Source of the DNA: Streptomyces sp. NBC_01754
GTDB lineage: Bacteria; Actinomycetota; Actinomycetes; Streptomycetales; Streptomycetaceae
DNA length: 64,000 nt
Direction: 5' to 3'
NCBI RefSeq assembly: GCF_035918015.1
Contig: NZ_CP109132.1
Location: 6,262,001 to 6,326,000, forward strand
In this document: positions 8,950-17,400 of the stretch, one piece after another
How positions within the stretch are numbered: the first letter of the stretch is position 1
How the letters are laid out: the number at the start of each line of letters is the position of its first letter
Position numbers and translations under genes: made by a program
Notes under the pieces: model-generated
Seen by the model: the letters and a program-made list of their open reading frames with translations, nothing else
Told to the model about the DNA's origin: nothing
The model's database searches: none

Positions 8950-9936
8950 ATGACTTGGTTGATCACGGGTGGGGCAGGTTTCATCGGGGCGCATGTCGTC
9001 AGGGCGATGCTCGACGCAGGCGAACGGGTAGTGGTGTACGACGACTTGTCGACGGGCGATCCGAGCCGCGTGCCCGAAGGCGTGACCCTCGTCAAGGGTT
9101 CGACGCTCGACCGCCGGACGCTCGACCGGGCCCTCGCGGAGTTCGGTGTCGACGGGATCGTCCACCTCGCGGCCAAGAAGCAGGTGGCCGAGTCGGTCGC
9201 GTATCCCCTCCACTACTACAAAGAGAACGTGCAGGGCCTCCAGACACTTCTGGAGGCCGTCACGACAGCGGGAGCACGACGCTTCCTCTTCTCCTCCTCC
9301 GCCGCGGTGTACGGCCTGCCTGACGTGGAACTCGTGACGGAGCGGACTCCCTGCGAGCCGATCAACCCGTACGGGGAGACCAAGCTCGCCGGTGAGTGGA
9401 TGGTGCGGGCAGCGGGTGCCGCGCACGGCATGGCCACCGCGTCGCTGCGCTACTTCAACGTCGCGGGTGCGGCGGAACCGCGGCTGGCCGACACGGGTGT
9501 CTTCAACCTGATCCCGATGGTGTTCGAGAAGCTTACGGCCGGCCGGGCACCGGCGATCTTCGGTGACGACTACGACACGCACGACGGTACCTGCGTCCGG
9601 GACTTCATCCATGTCCAGGACCTCGCCTCCGCGCACGTCACGGTGGCGGGCGCCCTGGCCGGACGAGGAGACGGTACCGACCTCACGGTGAACATCGGCC
9701 GGGGCGAGGGAGTCTCGGTGCGCGAGATGATCAGCCTGATCGGGGAGGTCACGGGGTACGGGCCCGAGGCCGAGCCCGAGGTGGCCCCCCGTCGCCCCGG
9801 TGATCCCGCCCGAGTGGTGGCCTCCGCCGACCGTATGCGGACCGAGTTGGACTGGACGGCCCGGCAGGACGTGCGTGCGATGGTGGCCTCCGCCTGGGAG
9901 GGCTGGTGCCTGTATCACCCCGAGGCGCGCCGCTGA
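8950..9936 (+). CDS. galE: UDP-glucose 4-epimerase
   Basis: 328 residues. Short-chain dehydrogenase fold: NAD loop TGGAGFIG at the N-terminus, DDLSTGD after the second strand, HLAAKKQVAES, the serine in SSSAAVYG and the catalytic YGETK. C-terminal features (RYFNVAGA, CVRDFIHVQDLA) are those of GalE. It interconverts UDP-glucose and UDP-galactose. A second hexose or N-acetyl substrate is possible. It runs toward the glycopolymer locus, ending in a shared terminator with the LCP gene, and may supply UDP-galactose for that polymer; that link is inference from position. Confidence 0.88.
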   Translation: MTWLITGGAGFIGAHVVRAMLDAGERVVVYDDLSTGDPSRVPEGVTLVKGSTLDRRTLDRALAEFGVDGIVHLAAKKQVAESVAYPLHYYKENVQGLQTLLEAVTTAGARRFLFSSSAAVYGLPDVELVTERTPCEPINPYGETKLAGEWMVRAAGAAHGMATASLRYFNVAGAAEPRLADTGVFNLIPMVFEKLTAGRAPAIFGDDYDTHDGTCVRDFIHVQDLASAHVTVAGALAGRGDGTDLTVNIGRGEGVSVREMISLIGEVTGYGPEAEPEVAPRRPGDPARVVASADRMRTELDWTARQDVRAMVASAWEGWCLYHPEARR

Positions 9937-9946
9937 GACTGCTACG

Positions 9947-9989
9947 GGAAGCCGTCGGCACTCGCTGGGGGGCCCGCTGACGGCTTTCC
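9947..9989 (+). terminator. First hairpin after galE
   Basis: GGAAGCCGTC (from 9947) pairs with GACGGCTTTCC (to 9989), with one unpaired T in the 3' arm and a G-rich loop, ten bases after the galE stop. Confidence 0.5.
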
Positions 9990-10010
9990 GCCCGTCGGTG
10001 CGATCGGCCG

Positions 10011-10060
10011 GGCGCGGGAGAGGCTCCCGGATACGGATACCAGGGAGCCTCTCCCGCGCC
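10011..10060. terminator. Bidirectional terminator between galE and LCP gene
   Basis: Perfect 18-bp inverted repeat (10011-10028 with 10043-10060) around a 14-base loop, between two convergent genes and 21 bases from the LCP stop. It can stop transcripts from both sides. Confidence 0.8.
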
Positions 10061-10081
10061 CGGGAAGCGGGTGCAGAGGGG

Positions 10082-11170
10082 TCAGCCCCCGGTCGCCGGC
10101 GACTTCTTGGCCGATTCCGGAATCGTGGCGTCCTCCCGGAGCGCCTTCCAGAGGTCGTCGGCCTGCGGCTGCGCGGCCACCACGCGGTTCGGGTCGGCCT
10201 TGTCGTAAGCCACCGGGAGCATGATCGTTTCCATGGTGGACGGGTCCACGCCGTTCATGGACCTGGCGAACTCGGTGAGCGAGGTCAGTGACGCGAGCCC
10301 CTCGTCGGTCGTGAGCGACTTGGTGGCGGAGTTGGCGATCTTGTACGTCGTCGTCGGACTGCCCAGCAGGTCCTGCGACTTGATCTCGGTCAGCAGCGCC
10401 ATGAGGAACTGCTGTTGCAGACCGATCCGGCCGAGGTCGCTGCCGTCCCCGATGCCGTGCCGGGTCCGGACGTAGGCGAGCGACTCGGTGCCGTCCAGTT
10501 TGTGGGTGCCGGCGGTCAGGTCGAGCCCGGAGGCCTTGTCATGGATCGGCTCCTCGACATCGACGGTGACCCCGCCGATGGCGTCCACGAGGTCCTTGAA
10601 GCCGGCGAAGTTGATCTCCATGTAGTGGTCGATGCGGACGCCGGACATCTTCTCGACGGTCTTGACCACACAGGCCGGACCGACCTGCGCGTACACGGAG
10701 TTGAACATGACCCGCTCGGCGGGCGGCGTCTTCGAACCGTCGGCCTTCGTGCACTCCGGCCGCGTCACCAGCGTGTCGCGCGGGATGGAGACCGCGACGG
10801 CTTCCTGACGGCCCTCGGGGATGTGCACCACCAGCGCGGTGTCCGACCGTGCGCCGCTGACGTCGCCGCCGCCGCCCAGTTCCTTGTTCTCCGCCCCGGC
10901 GCGCGAGTCGGAGCCGAGGACGAGCAGGTTCTGGCCGGTTGTGGGCAGCTTCTCGGGACGGTCCTCGCCGAGCGCCTTGTCGATGTCGACGCTCTTGATG
11001 TTGCCGTCCAACTGGCTGTACAGCCAGTAGGCGGTGCCACCCCCGATGACCACGAGAGCGAGCAGGGTGACGAGCAGACCGCGCCGGACACGCTGTCCGC
11101 GGGTGCGCGTCTTCCGGGATCTCCGGCTCTTCGGCTTGCGGCGGGACTGCAGATCGGAGTCGTCAGACAT
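10082..11170 (-). CDS. LytR-CpsA-Psr (LCP) family glycopolymer ligase
   Basis: 362 residues, ATG 11170. A basic cytoplasmic tail rich in Arg/Lys (residues 1-30), one membrane helix (about 31-52) and an outside LCP domain: LLVLGSDSRAG, ARSDTALVVHI, AVSIPRDTLV, INFAGFKDLVDAIGGV and SLAYVRTRHGIGDGSDLGRIGLQQQFL. The Asp/Arg residues that bind the polyprenyl pyrophosphate are present (SDSR, RSDT, PRDT, RxRH, DxGR). LCP proteins move teichoic-acid-like or other glycopolymers from lipid carrier to peptidoglycan. It faces the polymer-synthesis operon on the other strand, so it is the likely ligase for that polymer. Confidence 0.88.
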   Translation of the reverse strand: MSDDSDLQSRRKPKSRRSRKTRTRGQRVRRGLLVTLLALVVIGGGTAYWLYSQLDGNIKSVDIDKALGEDRPEKLPTTGQNLLVLGSDSRAGAENKELGGGGDVSGARSDTALVVHIPEGRQEAVAVSIPRDTLVTRPECTKADGSKTPPAERVMFNSVYAQVGPACVVKTVEKMSGVRIDHYMEINFAGFKDLVDAIGGVTVDVEEPIHDKASGLDLTAGTHKLDGTESLAYVRTRHGIGDGSDLGRIGLQQQFLMALLTEIKSQDLLGSPTTTYKIANSATKSLTTDEGLASLTSLTEFARSMNGVDPSTMETIMLPVAYDKADPNRVVAAQPQADDLWKALREDATIPESAKKSPATGG

Positions 11171-11472
11171 ACACAGCTCGTCATCGTCTGGGCCCCTGGG
11201 TCAGTGGGGGACCACCGAGGCGTATCGGGTCTCCCACGTTGCCGGTCGCCAGGCCGCGGGAGGGGGGTTTACGAAGATCCGTTCGTCGTCACGCCGGGCC
11301 CCGGATCGCAAATGATCGCAAGCGAGCACCAGATGACCGCACATGTACAGATCGATCGGATGCTGGAGCACTATAGACAGATTTCCCGACCTGAAGGGAG
11401 AGTGCATATCTTCTTCGGATGCCGGGACGTATCTGAACTCCCGGTTTCGCTTCAGAAGGGATTGCCGGGCGC
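11171..11472. other. Divergent promoter region, no gene
   Basis: 302 bases between the divergent LCP gene and the PIG-L-like gene. Locally AT-richer around 11310-11440, as expected for two promoters. I see no reading frame with a credible start and no clear repeat. Confidence 0.5.
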
Positions 11473-13044
11473 ATGGCACGCAGAACGGGGCGCGGAAGGG
11501 TGATGTCCGAGGCGGAGCCGCGCTCGGCATCCGGTGCCGGATCCGTGGCGATCGTGGTGGCCACACCGGGAGACGCCCTGGCACTGCTGGCGGCCGAGCG
11601 TCCTGGTGCGGTTGTGGACATCGTGTGCGCGCAGCCGGGCACGGTGGATGAACACGCCGCGCTCGACCGGGCCGTGGCCGACTGCGGCCGGCTCGGCGTG
11701 CGTGTCGGAGGAGAGCCGTGGATCCTGGATGCCGAAGTGGGGAAGATCACAGCTCGAGTCCTCGACGTCTTGCGGGAGTTGCGTCCACTCCGCGTGCGCA
11801 CGCTCGATCCTGATCCGGCCCGTGTCTCGTTCGACGAGCAGACCAAGCTTCCGGTGATCGCGGAGCCCCCGCTGAGGGGCAGTGTGGCGCGCGCCACGAT
11901 CGAAGCCGCCCGCACCCTCCAGAGGGAAAGCGGGATTCCCGTCTTCGTGCTCTGTCACCGGGCGGGCGTGGACCCGCGCCTGGGGGCTCATGCGTGCATG
12001 CGGTATCCGCAGTCGGCTCGCTGGCTCACCAAGGGGTCCGACGGCCTGCTGTCGGCCTACCTGCCCTCCGCCGCGGGCGTACTGCGCTGGACCGAACGGC
12101 CCGAGGCGGATCGCTGGAGCGGGCCCGAACTGCTCGAAGTCCCCGGTCTGCTTCCCGGTGTCACGGTGGTCCAGGACGCGTCCGGGTACGTGCACCTGAT
12201 CGGTCTGCGGCGCGTCAAGCGCGGCGACGGGCACGAGCGCGTCGAGGTCGTTCACTCCACGCAGTACCAGACCGGACGGCCTCTCGGCCCCTGGCACTCG
12301 GCCGGCAACCCCAACGCCAACGACCGGCACCGGGCGCGCGAGGTCGGCTTCCCGTCGGTGGCTTTCGACGCGCAGGGCAACATGCATGTCTTCGTGCGCA
12401 ATTTCGGTCACGGTGTGAGCACCCGGAAGCAGTCCCCGGACGGCAAGTGGGGTGCCTGGCAGCACCTTCGGGGAATCAGGGTCGCCGACGAACTGGCCGC
12501 GTTGCCCGGCAGGCTCGGTGGTGTGGAGCTGTGGGCCAGGACCCGCGACTCCGCGGCGGCCGTGCGCTGGCACCAGGAGGCACCGGGGGGTGAGTGGGCG
12601 GAAGAGGCCGTTCTGGCCGTGAGCCCCTACCCCGGCAGCCTCTCGGCGGCGCCGGAGGCCGGAACGGTCCGGTACAGGTACTCAGGGACCAACGAGGTGT
12701 GCGTCTGGGTGCCGGGCGCCTCCCCGGTGAGCTTGGGCGGGGCGGACGGCGAGGGCCCGGTCGGGGCCGCCCAGGGGGTGGGCGTCCAGGGCTGGGAGTG
12801 CACGGTGGTCGTCAGGTCGGGGCGGGACGGGGCCTGCGCGGTCGGGGCGCACGCGGACGGTCGGCCTCACGGCGGCGTCTGGTGGTTCGACGCCGGTGAG
12901 GCCTCCCTGGTGCCTCCCGCCGTGGCCACCGACCGGCGCGGACGGGCGATCATCGCCGTGATGGACGTGAACGGCCGACTGAAGGTGGCCCGTCAGGAAC
13001 CTGATGCGAACGGCCTGGCATTCGGTGCGTGGAGTGACGCCTGA
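11473..13044 (+). CDS. PIG-L-like domain with degenerate metal site, plus beta-propeller-like C-terminus
   Basis: Up to 523 residues. ATG 11473 has AGAAGGG ten bases before; ATG 11503 is also possible and closer to the conserved start. The N-terminal half follows the PIG-L/LmbE deacetylase pattern (VAIVVATPGDA, VVDIVCAQPG, DRAVADCGRLGV, LRVRTLDPDP), but the metal-binding AHPDD is ATPGDA and the later HxxH is not recognisable. About residues 170-520 carry repeated W-x-x-W and aromatic-Gly motifs (GPWHSAGNPNAN, FPSVAFDAQGNMHVFVRN, GAWQHL) like sialidase- or lectin-type propellers attached to Streptomyces PIG-L proteins. No signal peptide or membrane helix seen. It starts the plus-strand side of the glycopolymer locus; a sugar-binding or scaffold role is inference. 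Confidence 0.55.
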   Translation: MARRTGRGRVMSEAEPRSASGAGSVAIVVATPGDALALLAAERPGAVVDIVCAQPGTVDEHAALDRAVADCGRLGVRVGGEPWILDAEVGKITARVLDVLRELRPLRVRTLDPDPARVSFDEQTKLPVIAEPPLRGSVARATIEAARTLQRESGIPVFVLCHRAGVDPRLGAHACMRYPQSARWLTKGSDGLLSAYLPSAAGVLRWTERPEADRWSGPELLEVPGLLPGVTVVQDASGYVHLIGLRRVKRGDGHERVEVVHSTQYQTGRPLGPWHSAGNPNANDRHRAREVGFPSVAFDAQGNMHVFVRNFGHGVSTRKQSPDGKWGAWQHLRGIRVADELAALPGRLGGVELWARTRDSAAAVRWHQEAPGGEWAEEAVLAVSPYPGSLSAAPEAGTVRYRYSGTNEVCVWVPGASPVSLGGADGEGPVGAAQGVGVQGWECTVVVRSGRDGACAVGAHADGRPHGGVWWFDAGEASLVPPAVATDRRGRAIIAVMDVNGRLKVARQEPDANGLAFGAWSDA

Positions 13045-13287
13045 TCCGGACGAGAGGCCCTCGCCGTCCGCCCCGATCCGGACATACGATCACTTTTGTC
13101 ACCAATTGGTCTAGTCCAAGGTTTGGCGGTTTCCGATTGTCTTTGACCTTGCTAAGGTCTCGCTCTGTCTTTATGTGAACCACGGATGAACGATCTGTGT
13201 GCGTGAAGTGAATGCCCCCTTGACCGCGCTCGTGCTCACAAGCCGTTGGGGCCGTGTCGCTCACTGGTACGCCAGGGCTGAGGGGTT
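13045..13287 (+). promoter_or_regulatory. Promoter region of the glycopolymer operon
   Basis: 243 bases without a gene and clearly AT-richer than the surroundings. Holds ACCAATTGGT at 13100-13109 and the inverted repeat GACCTT-GCT-AAGGTC at 13145-13159; TTGACC inside it could also be a -35 box. Probably the main promoter for 13288-20448. Operator identity unknown. Confidence 0.5.
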
Positions 13288-14451
13288 ATGGGGAAGCTGT
13301 CACTGCGGGCTGTTCAAAAACTGACGTGCAAGAAGCGCGACGCCTGGTGGACAGTCATGCTCGTCGACCCCGTGGCGACGCGCATGCTCATCGGCATGGC
13401 CAAGTTCAAGTTCATCACTCCGAACCGGGTCACCTGGGCGGCACTCTTCGTGGGCCTCGGGTCCGCCTACTTCTTCCTTCAGGGTGATCCGGTGTCGCTC
13501 GCCATCGGGGCGGGGCTCTACCACCTGAGCTTCATCTTCGACTGCATCGACGGCAAGCTGGCCCGTCTCAAGGGCAACGGCACGGTCTTCGGCGGCTGGC
13601 TCGACTACGTCTTCGACCGCATCAGGGTGCTGTTCTGCGCCCTCGCCCTGATGGGCGGTCAGTACCTGCGTACGCACAGCGAGTACTACCTGCTCGCCGC
13701 GCTGGCCGTTGTCTTCCTGGACATGCTCAGGTACGTCGACGCCCTGCAGATCTACAAGATGCGCATGTCCATGCGCATGAAGATCGAGAAGGTCACCCTG
13801 GAGCGCAAGGCAGCCGAAGAGGCGCAGGAGGAAGCGGTCGCCCCGGCCGGGGTGGAACACGAGCCCAAGGTCGTCTTCATCGAGGACCTGCTGAGGGAGA
13901 ACCCCGGGGTCGAGGCCGACGTGCTCAAGCAGCAGAGCGGCGCCGTGATCGACCTGCACGCCCAGTTCCGGCACCGCTTCCCCTGGTACACCCGTTTCCG
14001 CCAGGCGCTGCTGCGGAGCCGGATCAGACCACACCTCATCAGCGGCATCGAGTTCCAGATGTTCATCTTCATCGTGGGCCCCCTGATCGGCCAGATCCTG
14101 TGGACCACCGCGGTGTCCGCGGTGGCTCTGGGACTCTTCGAACTCGTGATCATGTACAAGTTCTGGCTCTCCACGCGCGACTTCACCCGCCTCATGGAGA
14201 AGCTCGCTCCTGAACCGTCCACGGCCGGGACCATCGCCGATCACCTCCACCGCGGACGCCACCGCCGTGCGGGCGAGCCGGTCGAGGAGCGGGGCACCGG
14301 CCTGACGCAGCAGTTCCCGGTCCCCGAGCAGGACGACGACCTGGGCTTCCAGCCCTACCCCCAGCCTTATCCGCACCATGTCCAGGACACCGAGACCCAG
14401 CAGCTCAGGACCTTGCCCTACTGGGTCGAAACCGAAGGGTCGGTGCGATGA
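13288..14451 (+). CDS. CDP-alcohol phosphatidyltransferase-family membrane protein
   Basis: 387 residues, ATG with GAGGGG just before it. The full family motif DG(x)2AR(x)8G(x)3D(x)3D is present from DGKLAR (about residue 91) to DYVFD, so the metal site and catalytic base look intact. Six or so membrane helices are spread over residues 45-150 and 245-290, interrupted by a long charged cytoplasmic part (about 155-235). The C-terminal 80 residues are hydrophilic and Pro/Gln-rich. The family moves a phospho-alcohol from a CDP-alcohol to a lipid or sugar alcohol. Here, beside a glycerophosphotransferase, it may make a lipid primer or a CDP-activated alcohol acceptor. The stop overlaps the next start (ATGA). 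Confidence 0.8.
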   Translation: MGKLSLRAVQKLTCKKRDAWWTVMLVDPVATRMLIGMAKFKFITPNRVTWAALFVGLGSAYFFLQGDPVSLAIGAGLYHLSFIFDCIDGKLARLKGNGTVFGGWLDYVFDRIRVLFCALALMGGQYLRTHSEYYLLAALAVVFLDMLRYVDALQIYKMRMSMRMKIEKVTLERKAAEEAQEEAVAPAGVEHEPKVVFIEDLLRENPGVEADVLKQQSGAVIDLHAQFRHRFPWYTRFRQALLRSRIRPHLISGIEFQMFIFIVGPLIGQILWTTAVSAVALGLFELVIMYKFWLSTRDFTRLMEKLAPEPSTAGTIADHLHRGRHRRAGEPVEERGTGLTQQFPVPEQDDDLGFQPYPQPYPHHVQDTETQQLRTLPYWVETEGSVR

Positions 14452-17400
14452 GTTCGGCAGTCGACCCGGCGGACTTCAGGATCTCCGTCGTCGTTCCCGC
14501 GTACAACGCCGGCGCGACTCTGGGCCGCGCCCTGAAGTCCGCGCTCGCCCAGACGCACCGAAACGTCGAGGTGCTCGTCGTCGACGACGCGTCGGCCGAC
14601 GGAACGCTGGGCGTGGCACAGGAGTTCGCGGCAGCCGACCCGCGCGTTCGGATCATCGGGCGCCCGCAGAACAGTGGCGGCGTCGGAGCCCCGCGCAACA
14701 ACGGCATCATGGCCGCGACGGGCCAGTACGTGATGTTCCTGGACGCGGACGACGAGCTCCCGCTCAAGGCCTGCGAGGAACTGCTCGCCTCGGCTGTGGC
14801 CACGGGTTCCGACATCACCGCGGGGAGGGCCCTGCGAGTCAACCTCAACACGGAGGAGACCACGGTCTGGCAGCCGCAGCTCTACGCCGCACCGCGTACG
14901 GTGGCCGGGCTGCGGGCACTGCCCCAGCTCTTCGACGACCCGATCGCGGCAGGCAAGCTGTACCGGCTCGACTTCCTGCACAACAACGGAGTCCGGTTCC
15001 CCGAGGGCGTCTACTACGAGGACACGTACTTCTCGACACTGGCCAACTACCGGGCCGGCTCGATCACCTTCCTCACCACCCCCGTGTACCGCTGGATGTG
15101 GGAACGCGAATCCGCCGCGCCCTCCATCACGAACCGTCGCGGCGAGCTGCGCAGCATTCAGGACAGGGTCGCCGTCCACCAGTACACGGACTCCTTTCTG
15201 CGTCAGGTGGGGGAGTACGAACTCCTCGCGCACAAAGCCGTGAAGTTCCTCTCCCACGACCTGCATCTGTACGCGCGCGAACTGCGCTCCGGCGACGAGC
15301 GGTACCGGCAGGGCTTCGCTGCGGTCGTGGCACCGTATCTGCGTTCTCTGGAGCCCTCGGTCTACGACCTGTGCGGTGTGCTGGAGCGGGTCCGCGCCTT
15401 CTGCCTCATGCACGAGCGGGTCGATCTGGCCCTGTCCGTCTCGGACTACTCGCAACGCCGGAGCGTGCTCAGCTCGGACCTCGTCGAGCGTGACGGACGC
15501 GTCCACTGGTCGGAGTCGCTGCTCCACCTCCCCCAGGCGGAACGCTTCCTCGACGTCACGGACCTCGACCTCACGGACAAGCCGCTGGCCGACGCACGGC
15601 TGTTCAACCAGGCGACGGAGGTGGAGATCCGGGGCGGCGAACTGCACCTGTCCGGACACCTGCTCAATCAGTTCGGCAGGTTCTCCACCGGTGGCAAGCC
15701 CGAGCTCAAGGCCGTGCTGCGGCTGCGCAGCACCAAGAGCGATCACGTCTTCCCCGTCAACGCGGTCGAGACGGACGACCACCGTGTTCACTACCAGTCG
15801 GTCCTCGACCTCGCGGGCAGCCTGGGGGCGGCCACCGGCGAAGGCGTCTGGAACCTGTTCGTCCAGGTACGTCACGCCGGCGAGCGCGCCACCACGACCG
15901 TGGCGGTCCACGGAGTCGACATCACCCGTGAGCGCTACCAGGGCCCGGCCGGGACGTACGAGATGTACGAGACGGTCAGTGGAAACATCGCCCTGCGGCC
16001 GGAGACCGGAGAGCGCACCGCCCTGGAAACCCGCAGGGGGACCCCCTGGAACTGGTGGCACGGCACCGAGGACCCACCGCCGATCGGCCAGGCCGGTGCC
16101 TACCGCGTGGCGGTCGTCGTTCACTGCCGTAATGACGAACACCATCTGAACGACTCGCTGCGTTCGCTGGCGGCCCAGAGTGTGTTCGCGCAGACGCAGA
16201 TCGTGTTCGCCGACGACGGCTCCACCGACCGGACGGCCGAACTTCTGGACAACTTCGCCGCCTACTATCGCAACGCCGTCGTGGTGCGGCTTTCCGGGCA
16301 GGGCGCCGCAGCCGCCTACGAGCGCGGGCTCGCCGAAGTCGTCGCCCCCTATGTGCTGTTCGCCAGGGGACGCGACGTCCTCGGTGCCGAAAGCCTGCGA
16401 CAGCTCACCGAATCGGCCGCCAAGCACAAGGTGGACGTGGTCATCGGCAACTACGACACGTTCCCGGGCCCGCGCCGCAACGCCGATGAGCCGTGGAAGC
16501 GGTACTTCGGCGACGGCGCCAAGGGCCGGACCGATCTGGTGACCAGAGCACCGCACATGGTCTTCTCGATCGACCTGGGGAACAAGCTCTTCCGCGTCTC
16601 GCTGCTGCGTGACCACGGGATACGGCCGGCGGACGGAGGCCCGTTCGCCGAGACATGGGTCAGCCTGCTCGCCATGCTGACCGCCCGGACCTTCGGCACG
16701 GTCGACCGGTACGTCTACTTCGAACGCGATCCCGCTCAGAACGACTCGCTCTTCGACCTCGACTGGAACGACCCGGCCAAGGTCCGCCAGCGGCTCCGGC
16801 TCAACCGGTACCTGCTGGACTACGCCGACCGGCTGGATGAGCCGGCGGCTCTCCTGGTCCAGCGCTTCGTGGTGCGCTCGTACCAGCCGTACCTGCGCAA
16901 CTACCACCGCATCATGAACCGGACGGAGATCGCGGACGCCTTCGAGGACCTCTGCGCCGTCTACGCCCGGATTCCGGAGAAGATACTCCTCCAGTACGTG
17001 ACGCACCCCGTTTCCCGGATTCAGCACCACGCGGTCCGCACCGGAAACTTCTCCCTGTTCTGCGATCCGTTCGCCACGGCCGAGTACGAGCCGTTCCTCC
17101 GGCTGGACGACCGGGGGGTGTACCGCCGGCTCGCCGCCGACGGCGTGGAGTCCAGCCTGCTTCGGGTGGAGCGCCAGAAAGCCGTACTCGAAAGCGTGCG
17201 CTACCGGGACGACGAGCTCCAGTTCGAGGGTGTGATGACCCTCTCGGGCGTGGACATCTCCCAGTTGTTCACGAACCGCATCGAGCTGGTGTGCACCGAC
17301 GGGGCCGGCAGCGTGGCGATCCCCGTCGAGCAGGTGTACCGGCGCGACCGATGGCGCGTCCGGAAGGAACGGGACTGGTACGGGGGGTGGCGCGCTGCGG

